Shown piece after piece: positions 55,301 to 60,690 of a DNA stretch of 64,000 nucleotides. Under the pieces are notes generated by a model. It did no database searches. It had not been told where the DNA came from and saw nothing but the letters and a program-made list of their open reading frames with translations. Source of the DNA: Eunapius fragilis (lineage: Eukaryota > Porifera > Demospongiae > Spongillida > Spongillidae); the NCBI GenBank assembly GCA_963681505.1, contig OY811971.1, positions 11,421,242-11,485,241 on the forward strand. The letters are read 5' to 3'. Position 1 is the stretch's first letter; each line of letters starts with the position of its first letter. The position numbers were made by a program, and so were the translations under genes.

Positions 55301-58300
55301 TCAGCTGGTGCCAATGTTGATCTACAGAATGAGGTGAGTCGTACCAGCCCAGCCCAAGGACATGTGGTGACTTGTACCATGATGTGAGGACTGTAATGTA
55401 AACTACAAGGACATGTGTACACCATTGTTATTTAAATCACCCATTGCATGTACATGTACTTGTATAATGTATGGGTTGACATGTACATGTATGTGGTTTG
55501 TGCCTTGTGCAGAGTGGTTTCAAGGTGGATATGTAAGTAGCCATGGTTGTTTTCCGAGGGTTTCAAGGCGGGTTGTAACAACACACACACACCCCATATA
55601 AGGTTCCTCCAACTTCCCTCCACACTTCCACTTTTCGCATCGAGCCAGGAGAGCAACCTCCCCCCTCCCCCTCCCCCCCCCCCCCTTCTTTTTCTATTGG
55701 ACCAGATGAAGACAACATCTTGAGGTATTATGGAGGATGTAGTACACACTGCCATATTATGATATGGTAGTGTGGTAGTTCATCATAGCACTACCCTCCC
55801 TCACCTGCCCCACCCCCTCCCCTGCTTCTCAAGTTTTGGTGTGAGTGTGTAACTTCTGTGACTGTATGAAGGATGGGGTGTGTGGTAGGATGTTCCTGGT
55901 ACAGCCATAATCATATGTTCATCTCTTCAGGGTGGAAAGTCATCACTGATGAATGCATTTAGGAATGGTCATGAAGAGGTTGTGAGGATATTGTTATCAG
56001 CTGGTGCCAATGTTGATCTACAGGGTCAGGTGAGTAGTACCAGCCCAGCCCAAGGACATCATTTTCATCTCTTCAGAATGAAGAATTATCACTGATCGAT
56101 TTGTTATGAAACCAATGAAGGCATTGACTTGAATGGGTTTATGTACATGTACATGTAGCTATGGGTATTGTACAGTTTCTTGTCATGTCACAGTAATGGT
56201 GACCAGAATGTTTATGAAGCGTATTCCCAAATTATATTAATGGCAGTAAAGTGTGAGTGGTAAGGTAATATAACTGTTCCAGTCACACACATTGTCTGGA
56301 AGTCATTTTAACATCAAGTACAGTACATGTGTATTTGTACATGTACAGTAGGAGACACGAAAAAGGTTACGTTCCGTTTACATAAAACGATCGTTGCGCA
56401 GTGTTGACTACAGCCTGTTATACGAAGTACAAATTGCGTCTGTAAGGTGTGTTGATGGGTGTTGATTGCGTACACGCATTCCATCGTTTGCACTACCTGG
56501 CTGCACGCTACCGTTGCGTTTGTGCGCCGCGTTCGTCGTGAGTCGCTTTAGCTGTCGCGATGCGTTCTGAAGTCTTCAGAAAAAGAAAGTAAGCCTCTCC
56601 AAATCAAACGGAAACCAATCTAACAACGTTGTGATGGTTTATTTCCTCTTGCGCTTGATTCCAGAAGATACGTAAGCGTAGTTACGATGCGCACGATAGT
56701 ACAGACGTAAACGGATTCATACACGATAATTGATACCGTACCTCCGCTCGATCGTGTTAACTCCGTGTATACCAGCGTAGTTCGAAACTATACAATCGTA
56801 CATATGGCGTGCTAACAATACGGAACGTAACCTTTTTCGTGTCCCATACTGTATATGCACTAAGTTTTCAGCACCTTTGAAGGGGGTGTGGGGAAAATGG
56901 GTAGGGTGGGGGGGGGGGGGGGCATTGAAGTACACATGTACCAATGTAGTATGTTTTGCGTTAGGCCTTTATTTACTATGCTCATGTATAATAATAAGTG
57001 TACGAGGTTCCCCTCGCTAGACTCTTCCCGTTTGGAGCGCGACTCGACGGCTTGCGCTATGTCCCTGACCGTAGGGGTATGTAACCTTGATAGGTAGGCG
57101 CATCATGACTTATAGCACTCCACCACACATTTATATAGTCTTGATACATACATATCGTCCAATTGGATTCTTGCCTTCAATTCCCGAAGGGGTCCACGGA
57201 CACGGATTGTTCTCTACTAACTTCTGCAACGTCCCGCCAAGCTCCTATGTTAACTAGTTCACTGTTACGTAATTATACTTACGTAATTAATTTACATAAG
57301 GGTTCCCAGACCCTTACAATAAGTTATTTGGTTTTGTGTATTAATTAGCCTTGAAGGGTGATCAACGTGGTTGGAAATGGGGAGGGGGGTCTGGGCAACA
57401 AGTATGTGGGATGTGCTATAGTTTCTAATGTTGTGTTCAATGCACCTATATATCCAGGATGGAGATACTGCATTACATAAGGCTGCAGAGTATGGTCATG
57501 ACGGATGTGTACGACTCCTCCTATCTACACCAGGCATTGATGTTAACAAAAAGAACAAAGAATACCAAACACCCCTGCAGGTGGCCAGAGGCTATAATGT
57601 ATTAAAAATGCTTCAGAAGTATACTACCACCTGTGAAGCCTTCCCTGTTCACACCTTTGGAAAAGTGATCATGTGTGGAGATAGTGGTGCTGGGAAAAGC
57701 ACACTGACAAAGGTCAGACACTTGGTATGATAAAATAATAACATTTTTGCAATAGCATATTTAAGGCATGTAATGGCACAACATATGCACTTAGATGTAT
57801 GCAGGGTCTCTGGGAAAGAGTGTACTGCTGAATATAATTTCTTAATAGGATTGTCTATGTAAATGAATTTATGAACATACAATAATCACATTTTGTCTAA
57901 TACGAACCGCATTGTTACAATTTGTATATCTTTACAGTTCACAAGATAAAATCAAATAGCTTGGAATTAATTAATCAACATCCTTTAATTAATAACGTGA
58001 TTTATAAATTGCAGTATAAATTCATGACACTTTGACAACGTATGAAATTTAATTTGAATTTTCCAAATATCAAATCAAAATTGAAAATGCTATCATTTTT
58101 AATAACTTTGAGTTTTAATAATTAATCCATTACCAAAACAAATAGTTTTATGTACTTCATTTTATACTGGAATATTTTATTTTATGATGGTTATTAAAAA
58201 TATTTACCACATAACTTCTACCTTTATAACTTTAAAGCAATGATGGTCTTTAATGTTAATAACTCACCTGATTTTCTATCTCGTGGTCTTTAAATACCAT

Positions 58301-58449
58301 TGGGTAGAAATTTCATACATGTAATAGGCTATACATATATGTGTATCAGTGCAGGCATATGGTCATTAATAAAAACTAATGAAATGCTCTTCATGCAGAC
58401 CATAATCAATTGTTCGTCTTCCATACATGAAGGTGTAGGAGTTATTGAG
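28310..58449 (+). CDS. Ankyrin-repeat P-loop (Roc/STAND-like) gene, exon array
   Basis: A candidate first exon 28310-28324 (ATG...AAG, donor GTAAGC), a first large exon ending at 28819, at least 13 single-repeat ankyrin exons, two 40-codon exons, an exon 57458-57712 with a last ankyrin repeat followed by the P-loop CGDSGAGKSTLTK, and a 17-codon exon 58399-58449. All internal exons are phase 0 and a multiple of three, so any subset can be spliced together. Ankyrin repeats bind protein partners; a P-loop directly after ankyrins is the plan of ankyrin-Roc and NLR-like proteins rich in sponges and other invertebrates. The nucleotide-binding domain is not completed here: downstream are only transposons, so the gene either continues past 64000 or is truncated. 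Whether all exons belong to one transcript is inferred. Confidence 0.7.
28532..28819 (+). CDS. N-terminal exon with first ankyrin-like helix pair
   Basis: It encodes VFDCNDWHEVFREG, then a stretch with two Mets, then LEQQLMEASGDGNIDVVKKLLEQGVDVDCTDV, a divergent ankyrin repeat. It ends phase 0 at a GTGAGT donor. Confidence 0.7.
28870..29150. repeat. Intronic purine-rich minisatellite (first of several)
   Basis: Irregular repeats of GTGAGGGGGAG(G)GTGACA-type words (~15-25 bp). Equivalent tracts follow other ankyrin exons: 30240-30665, 47320-47395, 47860-48175, 48600-48990, 51590-51690, 52590-52750 and 53020-53310. They make long pseudo-ORFs on the minus strand (Pro/Ser/His/Thr-rich), which are not genes. 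Confidence 0.85.
29360..29461 (+). CDS. Ankyrin exon 1
   Basis: 34 codons: GGHSSLMRASVNGHEEVVR then ILLSAGANVDLQDTW. Acceptor TCTCTCCAG, donor GTGAGT. The same DTW ending recurs in the exon at 52826. Confidence 0.85.
30065..30163 (+). CDS. Ankyrin exon 2
   Basis: 33 codons, NGRSSLMRASENGHEEVVR...VDLQDE. Phase 0-0, donor GTGAGT. Confidence 0.85.
30914..31009 (+). CDS. Ankyrin exon 3, one codon short
   Basis: 32 codons, HGQSSLMNASDNGHEEVVRM then LSAGANVDQQDE. One Leu codon of the second helix is lost in frame, which would weaken the helix. Confidence 0.8.
31100..32235. other. Intron with nested foldback inserts
   Basis: About 31130-31560 and 31940-32235 are homologous to 49450-49550, 49990-50330 and 50400-50538. 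Inserted into this copy is the complex inverted-repeat block listed at 31562-31936. No coding sequence. Confidence 0.7.
31562..31936. mobile_element. Composite foldback element
   Basis: GTTAGACACTGAAACCGAGG...TTAGAATCCCC at 31569 pairs with its reverse complement ending about 31710. A second palindrome lies at 31779-31862 (GAGGGATTCTAAGTGCC blocks). An outer pair TTTAGACAATAGC (about 31718) and GCTATTGTCTAAA (about 31922) encloses the second part. Two foldbacks appear nested or adjacent. Confidence 0.8.
32236..32355 (+). CDS. 40-codon ankyrin-like exon, copy A
   Basis: AYWLLRTSEAQLRKASDEG then NIEVVTKLLRQEGVHVDGTFW. Starts after CACACCAG, donor GTGAGT. The paralogue is at 50539-50658, and the flanking introns are also duplicated. 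Confidence 0.8.
32360..34290. other. Intron, duplicated at 50660-51510
   Basis: No gene. Long blocks match 50660-51510, such as ATGCATCAATTGTCACTA and the stretch around GCTTCCATTTAGGTAGTG. This copy has about 600 extra bp near 32580-33290 that contain no ORF of note. At 33971 the remnant of a lost ankyrin exon leaves only its 3' flank (CCAGCCCAGCCCAAGGAC). Confidence 0.65.
34363..34464 (+). CDS. Ankyrin exon 4
   Basis: 34 codons, DKPSSLMMASGNGHEEVVR...AGAKVDLQSYL. It diverges from the consensus at the first three and last three residues. Confidence 0.82.
34928..35026 (+). CDS. Ankyrin exon 5
   Basis: 33 codons, GGHSSLMEASQNGHEEVVR...VDLQDK. Acceptor TCTCTTCAG, donor GTGAGT. Confidence 0.85.
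35030..35620. other. Intron sequence without a feature
   Basis: AT-rich. The usual ankyrin-exon 3' flank runs to about 35055; after that I see no repeat or coding sequence until the broken minus-strand gene. Confidence 0.5.
35627..36390 (-). pseudogene. 3' part of broken transposon-like gene
   Basis: Minus-strand frames: SDGCAAQYKNCKNFLNLGS, then AEWHFLTPPMAK (36078-36385), then GMDFEFVESKEYD (35941-36126), then CWLGCVVADHG...FLHPCIPAPSFVYPEQEDLLDID (35627-35893, ends TAA). At least two 1-bp frame changes separate the blocks (near 36140 and near 35930). The blocks continue the gene pieces at 42489-43309 and 46345-47065. The D...(S)DG...EWHF arrangement suggests a DDE-type transposase, in a family I cannot name. 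Confidence 0.65.
36391..36446 (+). repeat. TRIM 5' LTR, ~56 bp
   Basis: Shares about 48 positions with 37219-37256 + 42463-42483; the last six to nine bases differ (AATTAA against AATCCTACA). Confidence 0.8.
36447..36457 (+). promoter_or_regulatory. TRIM primer-binding site
   Basis: TGGCAGCGGTG is the complement of the 3' end (CACCGCTGCCA) of a eukaryotic tRNA-Leu. The match is 11 bases, then it stops. Confidence 0.6.
37257..37405 (-). repeat. 3' LTR of the decayed Gypsy
   Basis: 149 bp. Contains CACACGCATGCGCCTAGCACTC, shared with the other LTR, and an extra AT-rich stretch (TATATATAAAAAA). Confidence 0.93.
37440..41362 (-). pseudogene. Pol pseudogene of the decayed Gypsy
   Basis: From 5' on the minus strand: protease LVDTGSGVTLVG (41153-41362), a spacer frame (40457-41151), RT FCIDFRKLN and STLDLASGYWQVEV (39929-40399), the RT active site in another frame reading YLEDIIVFS (40003-40014) where YLDD is expected, RNase H TDHHCLKWL (38799-39545), integrase core LVIGNYFTKW and the CTTPYHPQSDRLVERFNK segment (38467-38691, 37684-38430), and an acidic tail to 37440. 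Frame changes occur near 41150, 40800, 40430, 39960, 39570, 38760 and 38440. A frame change between D(YF) and (SD) integrase blocks shows it is dead. Confidence 0.9.
41381..42154 (-). pseudogene. Gag pseudogene of the decayed Gypsy
   Basis: 257 residues: a retrotransposon gag domain (VVQCLRRQYDPEG, FIGALRFLADKAYP, RRQFIQGL), a coiled-coil-like stretch (LDESEKEIKQVSELTDKLR) and a damaged knuckle (CWMCGQAAHTKRF, the last Cys missing). The first part, up to about 42300, lies in other frames. Confidence 0.85.
42302..42320 (-). promoter_or_regulatory. Primer-binding site, tRNA-Leu
   Basis: GATTCCACTTCTGACACCA on the + strand is the 3' end of tRNA-Leu (CAG type) with CCA, one mismatch. It is two bases from the 5' LTR. 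Confidence 0.85.
42323..42458 (-). repeat. 5' LTR of the decayed Gypsy
   Basis: 136 bp, TGTAGC...GTTACA. Confidence 0.93.
42489..43309 (-). pseudogene. Middle part of broken transposon-like gene
   Basis: Frames on the minus strand: GADVKWLHVQKRLLLCNLKEAY, GFSRFASLRPREYIIAGAGGTHSVCVC (42906-43309), then FSKFEMYMCIHGDCKKCPGVEPFC (42808-43035), then SFVVQDAVQSFHWNNGSAT, HDTVAVHLFQKKL, KIFYV (42489-42811). The frame shifts near 43030 and near 42800. The style (WLHVQKR, SLRP, G-THSVCVC, a late SDG) recurs in a family of invertebrate transposon-linked proteins I know but cannot name. Confidence 0.65.
43619..45745 (-). CDS. hAT transposase (C-terminal and catalytic parts)
   Basis: Two overlapping minus frames. 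44440-45672: SVMIDGSTDSANIENELVYV (first Asp), GTDGAAVNLGSKDGVAAKL (second Asp), HCIAHRLELGILNA (C-x-x-H). 43619-44494: AVESLLSEFVGYK, then STACCERGFSCMKRIKNDWR, the hAT C-terminal dimerisation signature, then a basic tail. The style is that of ZNF862/ZBED-like hAT. The two frames overlap at about 44470-44494, so a 1- or 2-base shift or a tiny intron lies there. The N-terminus reaches an acceptor near 45745. Confidence 0.88.
45787..46059 (-). CDS. hAT N-terminal exon with BED-like zinc finger
   Basis: 90 residues beginning MPTIKTTWFAM: basic (KQPPRKKRMTEKD), then WPWVAFDDEKSLVYCKVCREYND, the start of a TTF/BED-type finger with its C-x-x-C. It ends at a donor (GACAGGTAAG on the minus strand, about 45790). 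The His ligands would be in the next exon (...HDVSTKHK). Confidence 0.75.
   Translation of the reverse strand: MPTIKTTWFAMSALMPPAADRFPGKQPPRKKRMTEKDIEERRKLYEEEKRERVFDPEGTWVVRWPWVAFDDEKSLVYCKVCREYNDAADR
46345..47065 (-). pseudogene. 5' part of broken transposon-like gene
   Basis: From ATG 47063-47065: CCDPLKRHKKYQRRDLRPV, a Cys-rich segment (HPCLGLSCQNYSCSACRKSL), an acidic/Ser linker with a predicted helix (AEEMIQQLKKKIDTSVSR), then, in another frame after a shift near 46540, HYVNILSQQTSEMIRNFYLSDD and MSGQKDFVSVL. The hAT insertion interrupts right after. It is the start of the gene that continues at 43309 and 36385. Confidence 0.65.
47134..47309. mobile_element. Foldback MITE, ~70-bp arms
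   Basis: TTGTTGTTATTATGTCACG...GCGCTAAGCCGTTCTATTTAC pairs with the reverse complement at 47241-47309, with a ~45-bp loop and two or three mismatches. Confidence 0.9.
47641..47739 (+). CDS. Ankyrin exon 6
   Basis: 33 codons, GGRSSLMRASENGHEEVVR...VDLQDE, acceptor ATCTCATCAG, donor GTGAGT. Confidence 0.85.
48451..48540 (+). pseudogene. Ankyrin exon 7, acceptor mutated
   Basis: 30 codons, HGQSSLMRASENGHEEVVR...GANVDL, then GTGAGT. The acceptor reads TCTCTTCCG instead of TCTCTTCAG, so AG is lost; three codons at the 3' end are also missing. It is probably skipped. Confidence 0.8.
49258..49347 (+). pseudogene. Ankyrin exon 8, same mutated acceptor
   Basis: Same as the exon at 48451, including TCTCTTCCG and the 30-codon length, so the defect predates the last duplication. 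Confidence 0.8.
49549..49993. mobile_element. Foldback MITE, ~445 bp, imperfect ~200-bp arms
   Basis: AATGTCTATTGTCCTGAATG at the left returns as CATTCAGGACAATAGACATT at the right; the arms also share AAAAAGTTTTTG, CCGTTCGGTCACGG-like blocks, GCAAGATCGGGCCGAGAT and a central CCATTACGCTCC pair. The matching intron copy near 31190-31260 lacks it, which gives an empty site. Confidence 0.9.
50539..50658 (+). CDS. 40-codon ankyrin-like exon, copy B
   Basis: AYWLLRTSEGQLRKASEKG then NIKVVTKLLRQEGVHVDATDM. About 90 percent identical to 32236-32355; the last residues differ most. Confidence 0.8.
51503..51524 (+). pseudogene. Ankyrin exon remnant
   Basis: Between an acceptor (AATAACAG) and a GTGAGT donor only 22 bp remain (AAGGCATCTACAGGAAACATGG): the middle of an ankyrin exon is deleted. 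Confidence 0.6.
51700..52250. other. Intron sequence without a feature
   Basis: Unique AT-rich DNA, with the usual ankyrin-intron words resuming at about 52240. Nothing coding seen. Confidence 0.5.
52409..52507 (+). CDS. Ankyrin exon 9
   Basis: 33 codons, REQSSLMRASENGHDEVVR ILVSAGANVDLQDK. R-E replaces the usual x-G at the start, D for E and V for L further on. Confidence 0.83.
52826..52927 (+). CDS. Ankyrin exon 10
   Basis: 34 codons, GGHSSLMRASENGHEKVVR...VDLQDTW; close to the exon at 29360. Confidence 0.85.
53392..54493 (+). mobile_element. Non-autonomous Tc1/mariner-like element (family 1)
   Basis: Element 53394-54491 with TA on both sides. The inverted repeats of about 40 bp start CAGTACCGGTCAAAATAAAC. 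A transposase remnant on the + strand near 54110-54240 reads LVATRQGIHGFIERYEATGSIGWTFRGSAYC: a helix-turn-helix piece joined to the WTFRGSAYC motif, with no DDE/D domain. Direct repeats of CTAGGT/ACCTAG words occur at 53730-53750 and 54045-54085. Confidence 0.9.
54626..54724 (+). CDS. Ankyrin exon 11
   Basis: 33 codons, FGQSSLMRASENGHEEVVR...VDLQNK. Confidence 0.85.
55235..55333 (+). CDS. Ankyrin exon 12
   Basis: 33 codons, YGQSSLMIASGNGHEEVVR...VDLQNE. The intron downstream duplicates that after 54724 and 55931 (about 600-700 bp units). Confidence 0.85.
55931..56029 (+). CDS. Ankyrin exon 13
   Basis: 33 codons, GGKSSLMNAFRNGHEEVVR...VDLQGQ. A further decayed start (NEELSLIDLL-stop) follows an AG at about 56076. 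Confidence 0.85.
56344..56851. mobile_element. Tc1/mariner-like MITE (family 2), copy A
   Basis: About 505 bp. Inverted ends CAGTAGGAGACACGAAAAAG and CAGTATGGGACACGAAAAAG (reverse), flanked by TA. No ORF of note. Copy B, in the opposite orientation, is at 58565-59776. Confidence 0.88.
56860..57450. other. Intron sequence with a poly-G tract
   Basis: A run of about 12 G at 56909-56920. The remainder is unique; I see no coding sequence. Confidence 0.5.
57458..57712 (+). CDS. Last ankyrin repeat and P-loop exon
   Basis: 85 codons. DGDTALHKAAEYGHDGCVRLL is a canonical ankyrin repeat, followed by a partial one (YQTPLQVARGYNVLKMLQKY). After a short linker, KVIMCGDSGAGKSTLTK is a Walker A motif (GDSGAGKS at about 57678-57701) after a beta strand, as in Roc GTPases or STAND NTPases. 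Ends at a GTCAGA donor, phase 0. Confidence 0.88.
57713..58398. other. AT-rich intron
   Basis: Nothing coding or repetitive recognised. Confidence 0.5.
58399..58449 (+). CDS. Candidate small exon after the P-loop
   Basis: TIINCSSSIHEGVGVIE between CATGCAG and a GTGAGC donor, 17 codons, phase 0 to 0. Its size and place would suit the start of the Roc switch I region, but it is short and the match is weak. Confidence 0.4.
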
Positions 58450-58564
58450 GTGAGCATATGATGTAGTTATGTTAATGAGTGTGGTCATGCCTGTATGAGG
58501 TGATCATGCTGGTGTTAACCCATGAGCTGCAATAGGCAATTTAAGTTGCCCAATTAAAGCACGT

Positions 58565-59776
58565 ACAGTATGGGACACGAAAAAGGTTACGTTCCATATT
58601 GGTAGTACGCCATACAGTACAGGTCATAATAAAAGTCACGTTTTGTTTTAGTGCGACGATCGTAGCACTGTGCAGTCTTTTTAAAACACAAAGATAAAAC
58701 GATGATCTTTCGGAAGTGTTAACTAGTTCCGTGAAGTGCACAACTCCGTTTACACCGGTTTTATAGTGATGCATGCGGTAAAAATTGATGACGCTGCGTA
58801 GATCGCTGAAAGGATTGAGCAAAGGAATTCTAACGTAGCGTATAAAACTGAACAAGCGCGTTCGTTCAGAAGATCCGTTTTACTAAATATGTTTCAATAA
58901 TAATGCCAACGCCTCTACAGTAAAAATCGCTCGCTTCGACCGCTACATGTACTTCTATACGCCTCCACTTCGAGTTCCCTAAATCCCCCGTCCCTTTGGA
59001 GGGATAAGTGGATGACGTCATATAACAGATGAGACCGCTTTTAATTTTAGCCACATTTAATCGAACTGAGCGCTGTTACGGAACGTCCATCCAAGCGATG
59101 TTCTACACTGCAACCAATCAAGCGATGCGAACGGCTTGTTAACGCGTCTAAAACGCTAGCGATTAACAACTTTTGTATTAATCTCATTTGAAGAATAGCT
59201 ACGATGCTGAAACGAAACCAGTAGCCATATCTTAGTGCTACGATCGTAGCACTAAAACGGAACGTGACTTTTATTATGGCTGGTACTGTATGTACGATTC
59301 TATAGTTTCGAACTACGTTGGTATACACGGAGTTAACACGATCGAGCGCAGGTACGGTACCAATTATCATGTATGAATCCGCTCACGTATGTACATATCG
59401 TTTCAATTGTGTGCATCGTATCTACGCCTACGTACATGTATGCGCGTTATGCTTCTTCTGGAATCAAGCGCAGAGGAAATAAACCATCACAACGTTGTTA
59501 GATTGGTTGCCGTTAGATTCGGAGAGACTTACTTTCTTTTTCTGAAGACTTCAGAACGCATCGCGACAGCTAAAGCGACTCCCGACGAACGTGGCGCACA
59601 AACGCAACGGTAGCGTGCAGCCAGGTAGTGCAAAAGATGTAATGCGTGTACGCAATCAACACCCATCAACACACCTTACAGTCGCAATTTGTACTTCGTA
59701 TACCAGGCTGTAGTCAACACCGCGCAACGATCGTTTTATGTAAATGGAACGTAACCTTTTTTGTGTCTCGTACTGT
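58565..59776. mobile_element. Tc1/mariner-like MITE (family 2), copy B, with nested insert
   Basis: Ends CAGTATGGGACACGAAAAAG (58567) and, reversed, CAGTACGAGACACAAAAAAG (59774). The part 59290-59774 is the reverse complement of copy A. An element of another family (58614-59289) sits inside, flanked by TA. Confidence 0.88.
58614..59289 (-). mobile_element. Tc1/mariner-like element (family 3) nested in copy B
   Basis: Ends CAGTACAGGTCATAATAAAA and, reversed, CAGTACCAGCCATAATAAAA; subterminal GTGCTACGATCGTAGCAC. Minus-strand remnant reads CRTSLGWTFRNSAQFD, the same motif as in the elements at 53394 and 59777. Confidence 0.85.
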
Positions 59777-60549
59777 ACAGTAGCGGTCAAAAAAAGCATT
59801 ACGTTTCGTTTTCGTAGAACGATCGTTTTACAGTAGCGTATGGTTTTAAAAAACGAAGTCAGAACGAAGTCGATACGAAGCCGATCTTGACACCTTTTTC
59901 GTTAACGATGTGCGCGCATTTATAGCATCGTTGATTTTTACGGACCAACGATACATGTACGTGTGAACGATGACGTTTAGGAGTAAGTATTGGCAATACG
60001 CGCTTCCACGAAACGTCCATCCAAGGGAGGTCCTGCAGCGTAAAATGGTGCGGAGGTTAATTCTGTACCCGCGTGACAAAAGCAATTGGTGCAACAGGTG
60101 TGCAGTCGTTTCATCATCCTTTCTCGTCTCTTTTTCCACTATTGCCTTTACTTCAGCAGTGAGTTTTGAGGGTCTACCCGATCCCGATCGTCGACATATT
60201 GATTTCGTTTGACGGTACTTCTTTATGAATATCGCTACATTCTGTCGCGCACAATAAATGTTCTCCGCTTGAAGATATCGAGCGATAGTTGGAGCTTTCA
60301 AACCCTTGAAATGGTAGAACAGTATTCGCAGCTTTGTGTACTCACTATACACCATTTTCTAAACACGTGCGCTCACGTACTGATTATATAAAAACAGTGG
60401 CGATTAGTAAAACGGCATCAATCGTTTATATAATCTACAAACGATATTTTGTAAAACGATGTTTGAACGATGTTCGACCGATTCCGTTCAATCGTGCTAC
60501 GATTGTTCTACGAAAACGAAACGTAATGCTTTTTTTGACCGCTACTGTA
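59777..60549 (-). mobile_element. Tc1/mariner-like element (family 4) with transposase N-terminus
   Basis: Ends CAGTAGCGGTCAAAAAAAGC on both sides (inverted), flanked by TA; it shares its left TA with the end of copy B. The inverted repeats exceed 40 bp. Confidence 0.92.
59846..60355 (-). pseudogene. Truncated Tc1-like transposase
   Basis: About 115 residues are Tc1-like: two helix-turn-helix units (YSEYTKLRILFYHFKGLKAP, ARQNVAIFIKKYRQTKSI), a GRPSKLT linker, then HLLHQLLLSRGYRINLRTIL and RCRTSLGWTFRGSAYCQ. After that the frame is unrelated, and the DDE/D catalytic half is absent. It could still bind the inverted repeats but cannot catalyse. Confidence 0.88.
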
Positions 60550-60567
60550 TACATGTACTTATGTGTA

Positions 60568-60690
60568 CAAGTAAATAAAAACATTCTCTCTGAGAAAGTT
60601 GGTGGGATATAGGATATAGTATACTATTTGCCTGCAAGACTTATATCCCACCAACTTTCTCAGAGAGAATGTTTTTATTTACTTGTTTCC
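60568..60690. mobile_element. Small foldback MITE, ~120 bp
   Basis: CAAGTAAATAAAAACATTCT...AGAAAGTTGGTGGGATATA pairs with its reverse complement. The first ~20 bp equal the ends of the element at 17496-17787. Confidence 0.92.

Noticed and set aside
57001-57090. tRNA-like stretch
   Set aside because: I could not find paired acceptor stems or a T-loop GGTTCGANTCC; no tRNA or rRNA gene is supported anywhere in the window.
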